Source: Macrobrachium rosenbergii
Taxonomy: Eukaryota > Arthropoda > Malacostraca > Decapoda > Palaemonidae
Direction: 5' to 3'
Length of the DNA stretch: 64,000 bases
Assembly (NCBI RefSeq): GCF_040412425.1
Contig: NC_089782.1
Span: 43,469,822 to 43,533,821, forward strand
The position numbers and the translations under genes are program-made. Below, piece by piece: positions 1-47,100 of the stretch (positions within the stretch are counted from its first letter, which is position 1; each line of letters starts with the position of its first letter). A model generated the notes under the pieces. It worked only from the letters and a program-made list of their open reading frames with translations. It was not told where the DNA came from and did not search any database.

Positions 1-809
1 TCACAAGCATTTGTTTTATCAACTCTTAGAAATAAATTTACTCCTGCATCTCTCCACCAGCATACAGTAATACCTCGAACGTCTGCGAGGTTAAGTTCCA
101 GAACCCATCGCGGATCAGGAGGAAACACGAATGTATGGTACGAGTCGCTAAAAAGGCTAATAAATGCTTATTTCTAGAGTTTAAACCTTAAATATGACCC
201 AAATCATGCTCTCAAAGCACTTTAATTTCATTTAAAAGTTAGCTTAATGCATTACCCATAAAAAAGAAATAAATGGTTGACATAAAAATACAGGTAGAGT
301 ACAATACCGCATTTACAGTTTAGTACTGTACACTAATGTGACCCCTATACTAATTCATTGACTGCCATTTTCTTTTGCACTCACAGGAAGGTAAAACCAA
401 GTAACGAATGGGACTGTAAACTTAATGACTGACATTTTTTTTGTCAATGTCAGGAAGATACACTACACAAACTTTATATGTCAATTCAATAAAATAAAGA
501 AACTTACATACTGTACGTAGAGGGTACAGGTATTCAGTCAATTTAAAATTACATAAAGACGTACAGAGAAATAATAAGTTGTAAAAATATGTGTGCATAC
601 TAACTACGAGAAAGGAAGAGAGAGAGAGAGAGAGAAACAAAAATTTCACAGATCTGTGAAAAATGGCAGATGCAAATTAGTTAGGTTCCAATGAAAATTT
701 CGGAAATCCGTGAATTCATGAATCCAGAAATGCGAATGCATGAGGTATGATTGTACTGTACATACATCCACTTTTCTAACCATATTTTCCCCTTTGCTTC
801 CTTTTCAGT
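1..809. other. Region downstream of the copine gene
   Basis: No gene is supported here. Contents are AT-rich unique sequence and a short GA run near 618-634. It is probably intergenic. Confidence 0.5.
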
Positions 810-31250
<30,441 letters not shown>

Positions 31251-31703
31251 GATTCTGAAATGTACTTAGATGTGCCGCTCTGAAAAATACAGTGCCAAAA
31301 ATTTAAATAATGTTAATACTTTATATACAAGTTTACTTATAAAGAACTCATTTTCTTATGTTGATAAAATAAGAAAATTCCAAAATTCAAAGTCCCTTCT
31401 TGTCAACAGAGATAAAACACGTCCTGGGATTACTTTAATTACATTACATTTTCATTTCACAATTATCTGCAATTTTATCCAATTGAATTTTTATTACCAT
31501 CATTATTTGTTTTCTATGATTTCAAAGAATATTTTATCATCCATACTGTACATTTTGAGAGAAAATTAAATATGAGAAACTAAATTACCAAATGAATGTC
31601 ATTCAATGTAAAGGATCTTATTTTCTTTGTAATCGAGATTTTCTACCTCCGATGATCAAGCCCAAATTACCCCTCCATATCTGCATCATAAACTTTAACC
31701 TAA

Positions 31704-32062
31704 TACAGGCAGTCCCCAGGTTACAACGGGTCCGGCTTACGACGTTCCAAGGTTACAACACTTTTCAAATATATTCATCAGAAATTATTTCCTGGTTTAC
31801 AACGCATGTTCCAGGGTTACGAAGCATCGTACACCAATCCGACGGAAGAAATATGGCTCCAAATTGGCAGAATAATTAAAATTTTGAGTTTTTTTGACGA
31901 AAAACTCAATAAAAATGCAGTTTACATCGCTTTCAATACACCCAGAGCATTAAAAGTAAGGTTTTCTTAGGATTTTTGACGATTTTTCTGGTTTACAACG
32001 ATTTTCAGCTTATGACGTGGTGTAGGAGCGGAACCCCCTTCGTAAGCCGGGGACCACCTGTA
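31704..32062. mobile_element. MITE-like element, family B, copy 2
   Basis: It begins TACAGGCAGTCCCCAGGTTA and ends CCGGGGACCACCTGTA. The interior is the reverse complement of the 8696-9063 copy (GGTTTACAACGCATG against CATGTGTTGTAAACC). Length is about 359 bp. Confidence 0.8.
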
Positions 32063-33833
32063 CTTTTCAGTACGACCTGGGAATACAGCGAGATATCCAA
32101 CTTCCCTGGGGCTATTGGAAGTTAGGTTAATTTACGATCACTGTAAGTGTGGTTTTCTTGTTGTAATTGAAGATTCTGATCAATACTGAAATTGGTGAGG
32201 GTGGAGGGCAGTCCTGAAAGCACTGCCCTTGGCAGGTGGATCACATCATTCCAGGTTAATTAAGATTAAGGAAGGTTAAAGTTAGGATGTAGGAAATACT
32301 TGTTGAAGCATGGTTTGTCATGTATTTTGAAGGATTCTTGCATTTTCCCAACCGAAAAACTATGGGTTTTAGTTGAAAATCAGTGGTGCAAGTTACTTTT
32401 CAACCTATAAAAAGATACAGTACAGCAAAAATACCTGTAGTATAAGCGATGTCTAATTTAGCAAATTTTAAGATTTTTCTCTTATAAAGCAAAACGTTGT
32501 AAATGTTAACTAACCTAGTTTGCAATTATGGTTGGTTTAGTAATGATTCATGCTCCAGACTCTTGTCTATAACCATATTTTGGATTGTTGTTATCCAACA
32601 GTGTGCTATGGCATCAGAGGTTATTTACATATGCTTATGGTGACACCAGCACTGGAAAGTTTCCAGAAGTTAAACCAGGCTTTCAGCATCAGCCATAAGT
32701 TTGCAATCTTGGTCTGCATGTAGAGGCTGTTCTAAATTGCATTACTGGTTTTTTTTAATAAATATTGCAATGTTCTAACTCTAGGGTGTTTAGACTCCAT
32801 GAACTGTCCTGAGTATGAATATTATTGTGCATTCATGAAAAACTTGGATGTGGGCAGACTCTGAAAACACTTGGCCCTCTTAGAGGACAAAAGATTTTGA
32901 AGGTGGAACAGCCTATGCTATGCTTTTAATTATGGTTTTGAATGTTTTCACAACTCTGAAAGGGATAGTTTTACAGTGTTTGGTGTTGTGGTTCTGAAAA
33001 CAACTACACATTAAAAAAAATTATAGTCTACAAATCTTGACTGCGTAATACATGTACTTGCCTAGTCAGCACCAAATCTGTCATCTTAAATGGTCAAATG
33101 ATGATAATTTTGCCATTTTTTCATAGGGAATATAGTGAGGAAGTGAATATGAAGTTATGCATTTATTAGTAAAAAATATGAAGGCTTGCAATGTTATTAT
33201 TTTGAAACTGTTTTTTCCATAAGATTTTGGGCATCTGTCACAACTAGGAGGTGACTGGCACCTAAAGCATACATGTTATTCATGAGCTTTTTGTTTTTGT
33301 TATGTAATATTTCCACAGCTTTCTTATGAGCTTTTTGTTTTTGTTATGCAATACTTGCACAGCTTTCTCAACTATTCAAAACTTCATAAATTCTTATCCT
33401 AAAGCACCAAGATCTTTTCAGACTTTGGCCACTTTTCACAAAAGTTTTTTTAGTTAAACTATGGCCATCTTGTGTAAGAATGTTGATGAGATCTTGTGTA
33501 AGAATCTAGATGTAAAATGCCTTTTAATCCACCTGAAAGTAAGGAAAATCTTTCTCCTGATTAATGCCTTTCATTCACAGGGTAAACCTGGGCTGAAAGT
33601 TAATTATAGAGACTGAAAGTTGAACATGAGGAAAAAATTAAAGAAAATACTATTGGCAATGCTAAAGGGCTGTGACTGAAAGTGCCCCCTTCACAGCTAA
33701 GACTTGCTGTGGAAGGTTAGGATGAAATGAACGTAAGTACATCACTCTCATGATTTACGGTGCTTTCGGCCAGGTTAGGAAAGGGGGGAGGGTATTCCAG
33801 AGGAGGGCTGTCCCCCCCCCCCCGGCTGAGTTC
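32063..33833. other. Region upstream of copine coding exon 1
   Basis: No coding signal. A tandem pair of about 46 bp (CATGAGCTTTTTGTTTTTGT) is at 33280-33367 and a C-run at 33812-33823. The region may belong to a 5' intron of the copine gene. Confidence 0.4.
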
Positions 33834-34351
33834 GACTCTCCAGCCGGCTAATGAAGAGTTAGAGGAATTTATTTCTGGTAATGGAAATTCATTTCTCGCT
33901 ATAATGTGGTTCAGATTCCACAATAAGCTATAGGCCCCTTCAGCTCTTCGTTGGGTGAGTCGATAGAGCTGCAGACTGTCACTTGATGGGCCGGAGTTCA
34001 ATTCCCCGGCCGGCTGATGAAGAGTTAGAGGAATGTATTTCAGGTGATAGAAATTAATTTTTCGCTATAATGTGCTTCAGATTCCACAATAAGCTGTAGG
34101 TCCCATTGCTAAGTAACCAATTGGTTCTTAGCCACGTTAAACAAGTCTAATCCTTCGGGCCAGCCCTAGGAGAGCTGTTAATCAGCTCAGTGGTCTGGTA
34201 AAACTAAGGTATACTTAACTTTTTTTTTGTAGGTCCCGTAGCTAAGTAACCAACTGGTTCTTAGCCACGTTAAATAAGTCTAATCCTTTGGGCCAGCCCT
34301 AGGAGAGCTGTTAATCAGCTCAGTGGTCTGGTAAAACTAGGGTATACTTAA
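33834..34351 (+). mobile_element. tRNA-derived SINE, one full and two partial copies
   Basis: The middle copy (about 33941-34218) has a tRNA-like head: GTGAGTCGATAGAGCTGCAG resembles box A and GGAGTTCAATTCCCC resembles box B. A body beginning GGCTGATGAAGAGTTAGAGG and a tail ending AACTAAGGTATACTTAA follow. A partial copy of the same body precedes it (33834-33933), and a tail-only copy follows (34230-34351). A further headless copy is at 45088-45293. I read the head as SINE-derived and not as a working tRNA gene, because the body is repeated elsewhere. Confidence 0.75.
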
Positions 34352-36252
34352 ATTTTTTCCCCCCTCCCCCAACCAGTTCCCTACCAGATAATGACTTGGT
34401 GCCATACATAAGACTAGACTAAGTTAGTACAGTATACATCTCTTTATTTTACTCAGACTTTTATAGTGCTCTGGGTCAGGTTAGAAGGATCCAGATACCA
34501 AAGCCATCCCACAATCTGGGTAGGACAAGGACTTGCCACCCTATGTTAAGTTAGGTTGACAAAGGATAGATTACGATCCATCCCGGTGACTGTCATTGTT
34601 AGTCATTGGCCAGATGCCTAAAATATATATTCTCTCAATCAACTGTCCTGTGATTTTGCGATTCCAACCTTTGCGACAGCACTGCACTTGTTTCTGCTTC
34701 ACCAAGCTGAAAACTCAAGTTTCCCACAGTGATCCCTATAATTGTTGGATATACAGTTGGGGGGGAGGGGGGAGAGTTTACAAAAATCCAGTGGTTTGCA
34801 TCCAAATGATGATTATAAATGCATAAAACACTACACAGCCACTTAATTAATCATAATGTTTCAGTGTCTGGTTATGAATTGAAATATCATTGTAATACCC
34901 TTAATTTCGAAAATATTTGTTGACATTTGTAAATTATGGTTCTACATCGTAGTTCAATGGATTCTGACAAGTTGTCATTCATTGCTTTGGAAAAGGTTGT
35001 CATTCTAACAAAAAGACTAACAGGTGCAAAAGTAGAAAACCTTTGTATTCATATCATATTAGGCTGGGGACAGGGGCACAAAAGTAACAACAAATATGCT
35101 TGGTCTGCACTTTTGCTATGATTTATTCACCTTAGTTGGGTTAGGCAAGGTTAGGGGACAGGCCAGGCACCTAATCCGATGGGACATGGGAGCCTATGAT
35201 AGAAAATACCCTAAGAAGCATTCCTAGATTGTATTTCATGAGTGCGTGTCATTTAACCTAACTCATGTTGTTGGGAGGGGTGGTGGTTAGATAAGACCCA
35301 GTGTCTTGGGTTAGGTTTGGATCCAAACCAATAACTTACCTATAGCCCCACCACCACCCAAAACCTAGGGTTTAACCCTTTAAGGCCCCAAATTAAATTA
35401 CTGTCAGACTTCAGTGGGAAAGCCTGTGTCGTAATGGATTAACCATCCACTTCTGACGGGAATTTGTCACATATGTCAAGATCGTATCGTAAACCATACG
35501 AAAAAATACATTTGGCATTCATACTTAGTGACCCTGCCTCCTGTACCGGGTAGGTTTAAAAGTAACCTTTACGCTGCCAACTTAAAACATGATTATACTC
35601 ACGACCTGCTTCAACGTGGCCTTGTTACTGTAAATATTAACTGAATATAAACTTTACCTAACATACGCGGCGATAAACATAGATCACAGATGTCTACTTC
35701 AACAGCTGATAATGTTTACTTGTTAGCCTCTATTTTCGCCACTTGTACACAATAATCTCGTTTTCCTGTTCAGTCTACAGCTAATTAAGCTAAACAATGT
35801 ACTGAATAGACGTTTATTTACCGTTCTTTATGCTAATGTTTTTTTTGGTGAAGTAAAACCTTTCGCAAAGCTAAGGAGCGAGCTTCGGCTGGCAAGTGGC
35901 AAGACTAAATTACTTGGTTGGCCCATTCCCATAGGATAAGTGCTTATGCAACCAATACTAGAATACGAAACAATACTGATTTTTCGGAAACCTTGAGAAT
36001 TTCAAGACCATTCCGTGTAAGTGAATAAGAAAGATGTTCGAATTCAGTCTCCCTGCGATTAAAAGTCGCTCGAGTTTAATTTTCTTAAATTGATGGGCGT
36101 GGCTGGGACACGATTCCACATTTCGGACACTTCTTAGTAATGTGGTTCACATGACCTTCCAAGAAACATCACTGTTTTCTTTCGATTATCATGGCGCACA
36201 AATGCTCTCGTGAACGGTGAATCAATAGAGGCAATACAGAACGAGTATGGTT
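34352..36252. other. Intergenic or copine promoter-side region
   Basis: No exon found. From about 35350 the sequence is less AT-rich, with more CpG (for example near 35640-35660 and 36060-36200), so a promoter for the copine gene could lie here. No TATA box, initiator or start site can be assigned with confidence. Confidence 0.3.
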
Positions 36253-36490
36253 ACTTAGTAAGTGAATGTGAGAGAAATTAAATAAAGAATTCGATTGAGA
36301 ATTCCAAGGAACTTATTACTCACCTTTCATTACCTCATAACCTCATTAAGAGCATCTTTTTTCCGCGAGCGCGAGCGCGCGCGGCGGAAAAACGATACTA
36401 TTAATGAGGTAATGAAAGGTGACTAATGAGTCGCTGGAAATTCTCAGTCAAATGCTTTACTTAATTTCTGTCATGTTCACTTACCAAGTG
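36253..36490. repeat. 240-bp palindrome with CG-rich apex
   Basis: Arm 36253-36337 (ending CACCTTTCATTACCTCAT) pairs with 36404-36490 (starting ATGAGGTAATGAAAGGTG). Pairing continues inward: CCTCATTAAGAGCATC with GATACTATTAATGAGG, and TTTTTTCCGC with GCGGAAAAA. The tip is GAGCGCGAGCGCGCGC. It looks like a foldback MITE but no second copy is in the window. Confidence 0.75.
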
Positions 36491-36491
36491 A

Positions 36492-40513
<4,022 letters not shown>

Positions 40514-40777
40514 TTAGGCAATTGCAGCTTTACAGTTATCATTAGCGTCTTTGTGTAAAGGTGTAGTTGAGTCCGAGGGAGACATCTGCACACTTCCCTT
40601 CTCATCATCGTCCTCGTACTCTGAGCAGTCAATTTCATAATTTGAAGGCTTCTGACGGCACTTTTTGATTCGATTAAAGATGTATGCGATTGTGAGTGGT
40701 ATTGGGGTCATGGTTGCAACAGCAACTGGAATCACCATAGTGATGTCGCCTAGTGGAGCAAACTTCTGCAATGCCAG
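40514..40777 (-). CDS. SLC10: SLC10 exon 7: last helix, cytoplasmic tail and stop
   Basis: It starts LALQKFAPLGDITMVIPVAV with a helix ending in IPLTIAYIF, then a basic stretch RIKKCRQK and an acidic tail (YEIDCSEYEDDDEKG) ending in CKAAIA and a stop. The basic residues next to the membrane fit a cytoplasmic C-terminus. The acceptor is ATTACAG|CTGG. Confidence 0.9.
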   Translation of the reverse strand: MALQKFAPLGDITMVIPVAVATMTPIPLTIAYIFNRIKKCRQKPSNYEIDCSEYEDDDEKGSVQMSPSDSTTPLHKDANDNCKAAIA

Positions 40778-41078
40778 CTGTAATAAAAAATATATATTTG
40801 TATATAGATAGTTTCTACCTGTTCTCACCATCATAACACACACACACCACTCAAGCCTAGGAAAAATTACACCAAAATAAAACCAATGAAAGGGCTTTGA
40901 AGTCTTCCAGTTTTAATGGCTACCTGACCTACATGATCAATATAAACAGCATACAGTACTGTATTTTCTTCACAACAAAAACATGGCATCTTTTAAAATC
41001 AAGTCTTAAATACAGTGAATAGACTGTCTTTTCATATAGAGCACTCTGAGAGTTGAGACTTTAACTTCAGAAGTCTGG

Positions 41079-41177
<99 letters not shown>

Positions 41178-44100
41178 TGTCCTATTAAACAGGATGGCTG
41201 CATCATTCAAATTTTGTGTTGAGCCATAGTTCAAGTATTCCTTTTGGTGCTTCCTTGGTCGCTGATGTTCTGACCAGCCCAGCAGTCATTCTCAAAACAG
41301 GTGAGGTGATTCTAGAGACAAGGGGTGTGGGTGGTGGTATATATAGGGGGGCAGCATTGTGGACAGGAGCAGCGCTGAATTCTCACTGATCGTTAGGGGG
41401 TATTATGCCTGAGCAAAGCCTTCTTCCAACCAACAATGGCTGCACCCTTTCCCCTGTGCAAGCATTGGAGAAGGGGGTGGTATTGGGAGTATTACTGCCA
41501 GTGGATGGAGGCTCCAGTTGGTTCACTTGCTAGGGGTGTTGGCAGGCTGTGGCCTTCATACCAAAGTCAGGAGGAAGACAGTCTACTGCATGGTATCTGG
41601 ACTGGGCTCCTCTTGATCATACAACTGACCACCACTGCTATACGTCCTCAAAGCCCTACACTTTGGAAGAGAGAAGCCAAGTCTAAATACCACGCAAGAG
41701 ACGCTTCTTCCCAATGTCAGCATGAAGGCAAAACCTGCCAGCATCCCTGGCAAGTGAACCAATCAGGAGCCTCCATCACTGGCAGTGATCTTCCCAATAC
41801 CATTCACTCCTCCCCGTCGCCCCAATTACAGGGGTAAAGGTGCAACCGAAAAGGCTTCACTTGGGCACAGGGCTTCACTTGGGCACATTACTGTAAGTCC
41901 CTGATGACCAATGAGAATTCAGCTCTTCTCCTGCCCACAGTGCTGACCAGAATTGTCTTGTCCATTTTGAGATTGATCGTCAAGCTCATTGTTACAATGC
42001 TCACAAGAAACACCGAAATGAATACTTGAACTACAACTCTGGAGTCCATCTGCTGAAAACCAGCTGTTGAATTCTACAGGTTTATCCCAGTTTCACTGCC
42101 TTCTTGGTTGTATAGATAACAAAAACTGCTGTGTACATACTCCACTGATGTATTTCTCTCTACCAAAGTAAGAACACTGGACAATTATTGCCCAATAATA
42201 ATGTAGGACAAAAGAATTATACGGAAAATTATGAAGACTCTATATAAAATCAACTTTAATGATGCAGCCATCCTATTCAACACGACATTTTTAAGAGAGG
42301 GTCTACCTCGTTCTTAATAATAATATTAATATTAATAATAATAATAATAATAATAATTCAACCTTACCTTGAGAACACCAATTGATAATCCTGTGTTCTG
42401 AACGCCTGTCTCAATACTAATAGCAATGATTTCCTCCCAACTACGACGACAAACTACTGCAGCAACAGCACCAAAGATGAAGCCAAGCCATGGTAACAAG
42501 AGACCAGCCAAAGCCACCTACAATACAGTATCAAGAACATTATAATATAATTGCTGCAGCTGTGTTAAAAGGTAATATAAAATTTTGTAAATTACCAAAC
42601 TAACAAATAATCTTAAAATATGAAACACAGTAACTGCTCTTTATACCACAGTAAAAGTGGATAACCAACACATTTATTGAAAATTCTCAACTTTCACTGA
42701 ACTTCAGTCAATCTTGCATTTTCTTACCTTCCAATCGAAGAATGAAAAAATGTAGAAGTTGGCATATACACCAAATGTCATGATAAAGACAATGAAAATA
42801 ACCGACAGTGGTTTCAGGCAACGCTTCAGCACAACGGCCACCCGTGGAGAATATCGTTTGATGAGCAGACCGATTGAGAGAGGGAGTACAAGGCCAACAA
42901 CAAGCATGGCAATATTTTTGTAAGGTAGCTTTGAGTAATACCCATCTGAGAAATTAAATAAAAAAATATAAATGAGATTCCTCAAGATATTCTTTTTTTT
43001 ATTTAGCAGACTTAAACTAAATCTTCATGAAACATGTCTGCACACAACCAAAATGTTTTTAATGAGTCAGTGAACACATTACAAGTACAATCACAATTTA
43101 AACTACTACAGTATACTGCACAGTAAATTCACCTTTGATAATGGTGCGAGCTAAGCCGTAGACCCAGAGTGGCAATGCTACAAAGGCTCCAACTGTTGAT
43201 ATGAACGTCATGGTGACAGAGAGGTCAAGGGAACCACCTAATATGTAGGTCCACATGTTGGATCCACCACCACCAGGAGAGCACCCAGTCAGGAAAAGTC
43301 CCAACCACATTTCTGGAGTATCATAAAACAGGCCAAAGCCAATTGCATATGAAACCTGTAATAAAATAAATATAATGCTTTAACTTGGTACGCATGCACC
43401 TGATACATCAATTTGTCTTCTACAAAGGAAATATACAAGTTGTGGTATAGAGACCACAGCTAGAAGCAACCAAATTTTAAATTCAAAATTAAAACAATCT
43501 TGACAAGCTTCAAAAAATTATTCAGGGCACAAAACACAAAAATTATTAAGCCTACAACTCATTAGTTGTAAAAGTAAATTTTTCAATGCCATTGCAAATA
43601 CTATTGATACAAAAGCAGCCAACTGCTGAAAAGACACACAAAATAAAATACATTATCAATGATAGTTGTTAATTAAAAGCACAACTTGCATGTCAGATAA
43701 CCAAACTAAGGAGCAATTCCATCTTTGGATGTGAAACTTATTTAAAACTCAAAGTTTAACTTCTCATAACTACCACCCAAAAATGAAATGGATGATAGGT
43801 TCATTACACACTTTGACTGGTGTTAATAATGATTAAAGTCTTTCTTACATAAGTGTTCTTTATTACAATTTCAAGCACTTTCCTTGGTTACCTTTCTTTC
43901 GATCATATTACTTATTTAATACTTACAGAAAGTATTAAGCCCTCTAATATTTGTAAGAGTACATAACAAACATCTAATCTTCTAAGCTTATTCCCATTTC
44001 TATACGGGTTTGCCAGCATAATAAAAAATAAGTCTAATAAAGATGATTAATCCTTTTACTCCCAAACAAAACCAAATATTGGCCAGTATTCAATCAAGAT

Positions 44101-47100
44101 TCCATATCGCTAAATATAAAATGTATAGAGTCTACACCTTATGTACAATGAACTGAAGCCAAAACTGAAGATAATGACCAACACTTAAAAAAAAAAAAAA
44201 AAAACAAGGATGCTTGGTAACATCAACAAAGGTTTCATAACTTGGCATAAATTCAGCATTTTCCAATTGTCATAGTATCCACAGCAAACCAAAATAAAGT
44301 GATCAATAAAGAGTGTCAGGTGACAAGGAAATATACAAACTTATTTTTCTTACCAATGGCATAAAGAGGTATTGCGACATAAGGCCAATGAGGGGAGCCA
44401 CAGGCTTACGAAGAGTCTTTTTGATAACTTGGAGGTCAATCGCACACCCCATGTTGATGTAGGCCACAATAACCATTGCAATGACGACATGGATGAAAAT
44501 TTTGTCCAGAACTCTGTGACCTCGCTGTACCTAAAGGGGAATGTAACATAACATATTAGAGATGAACCGATCATATTTACAACTATGCAAGACAAGCACA
44601 AGAGCCAGTCATCGCATTTACACGTTCAGTAAGTGTACTTAGAGACTATGTTCAGTAAGTGTATTTAGAGACACCATGTTCAGTAAGTGTATTTGGAGAC
44701 TATGTTCAGTAAGTGTATTTAGAGACTATGTTCAGTAAGTGTATTTAGAGACTATGTTCAGTAAGTGTATTTAGAGACTATGTTCAATAAGTGTATTTAG
44801 AGACTAAAGAGAATACAGAACTGTAATCAGAACTTCAAGTACATTCTGTTTAATTAAAACTACCCAATAACAAATTAACTGCTGCATGAAAAGGCTTGGA
44901 AACTACATAATTCTTGATGACCTTTAAAAAAGTCTTTTACTTGTTTAAGAAAATGAATGGCTTGGGCATCCTGATATGTGGGTGTTCTGTTAAAACTCAG
45001 TAGGTCCTGCAGAACAAGTTATGGCTCAATGCCATACCTATTCCCTCAAGATTTTTCTCATAATTTAACAACTGTAGCATGAAGAGTATGAAGAATTAGA
45101 GGAATTTATTTCTGGTGATAGAAATTCATTTCTCGTCATAACGTGGTTCAGATTCCACAATAAGCTGTAGGTCCCATTGCTAGGTAACCAGTTGGTTCTT
45201 AGTCACATAAAATAAATCTAATCCTTCCGGCCAGCCCTAGGAGAGTTGTTAATCAGCTCAGTGGTCTGGTTAAACTAAGATATACTTGACTTAACAACTG
45301 TACCCTCATTCACAGATATTAAAGCAACTAGTCTGAAGGGTGTAAGCAATTATCAAGTGTACACTCTGAGAAACAATACCGTTAAATTTTTTGTTGAGTA
45401 ATTGTAGATCAATTAAAAAACCATCAACCCTCATAAAATATATAAAAACACTGTTATCTTTAATCTCTCTAAACATTCAATAAACAAGTCAGCTTGTAAA
45501 TATTTACAATTAAATGTTCACATACTGAACACCTTTGTTTATTAAAATTTTCTAAGACAAAATAAATGTTCTCATAAATGTTCATTTTTGTATATTCTTA
45601 GTAAAGCAAACTAGTAAGAATAGATAGTTTATGTACAGAAAATGAATACTGGACAGTATTATCTAATCGAACTACTATTTGTAGATCAGAGTATTAACAT
45701 CATCTAACTTGTAATTGCTCCTAAGACACAACAGAAAATTCTAAAAAGCTTCTTCCATTTCAGAATCAACATTATCATTTTCATTATTTCTGAATTCTAA
45801 GATTGAAAGCCAACAGCATTCCAAGATCAGTTTAAAAAAGAAACACAGATATCCATAAACTATAAACATTATTTTTGCACTACAATATAACATTTTTTCA
45901 AATCATGGTTCTTCTTTTTGGAAAGCTTAAATTTCAATGCTTTTTACTAACATATGTTTGTCATTATGTCATACATATAGTACATCAGCATAAAATCAAA
46001 TAACAGACCAAAAAGAAAACACCGTAATAACACCTCCCTAGTAGCTTTCACTACACTAACATATATTACACATTTTCTTGTGATACTGTACAGCACCAAC
46101 AATTCTCTATTATAAGACTGTGGCCATATTATGATTTCATAATTTCTATCATTGGCACAGAACAGTATCACATTCCCATACATTCCTATGACCTGTGGAG
46201 CATTTCGGAAATGGTCCACTAACTTACCTTGACCTTGACTGGTTCACTCTCCATTAGTTCTTCGTCATTTCCACCGCTGAGCACAAGTTTAACTTTCGTG
46301 AAGCCAAGGAATTTCCCTGAAATACTGAATGACCCTTCTATGGTGCCATTCTCGTGCCTTTCCACTTCGTCCAGCGACGGATTATCAGCAATTCGAATTT
46401 TGTCAGGTTCTATACTTATGTGGTCTAAGTTGTCTGGCCTTAGATCCTGAAACAGAATTTACCTTTGAATTAAAAATCTCAAATGCTTAAATAAACAAAA
46501 AATAACTAGAAACATATCTTAATACAAACAGTTGAATGTGAACGTGAAATATTAAAGCTAGATGTATCTGGGGACATCAGTTTCTTGTATAATTTACAAG
46601 TTATGGTACGAATGAATGTCAAAACTTATAAATCATAAAAAAATAAGCAGAAGATGATTCACCAGACATGAGATAAAAAGAAAAGTCTTCCAACTTAAGC
46701 AAAGTCTGCGGCTTCTCAGCAAAGGTGAACTGTCTTGTCTCATTACTGTAATGCTGACATAAACTGCAGTTTATTTCAACATCTTCAAATTGAAAAATAT
46801 GAATGAATAGAAGAATTCTTATATTTATTTCAACCATACATACAATTAACAGCTGATAACTTTCTAGGTTATCTTTGTTGATAATGCTATATTACATCCC
46901 AAATAAGATGAAAGATTGGAGGTTATCATTGTAGAAAAAACCCAAAAACTTATAACCCTCATCATCAATTACATGGACATTTAAAAGACTTCCCAAAGAC
47001 AAAACTGACTACGGGTAATATTACTTCAATATGAAATTTGCAAACTGGAAGTTTTCACACCTCACATACGTTATCTTCCACCATCACTTTCTCCACAACT

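Noticed and set aside
33949..34016. tRNA gene
   Set aside because: A and B box-like words are present, but they head a SINE whose body is repeated nearby and at 45 kb; no intact cloverleaf could be drawn.
41436..41837. 133-codon open frame as a gene
   Set aside because: It runs across the centre of the foldback element, with inverted halves; no family features, no splice support.
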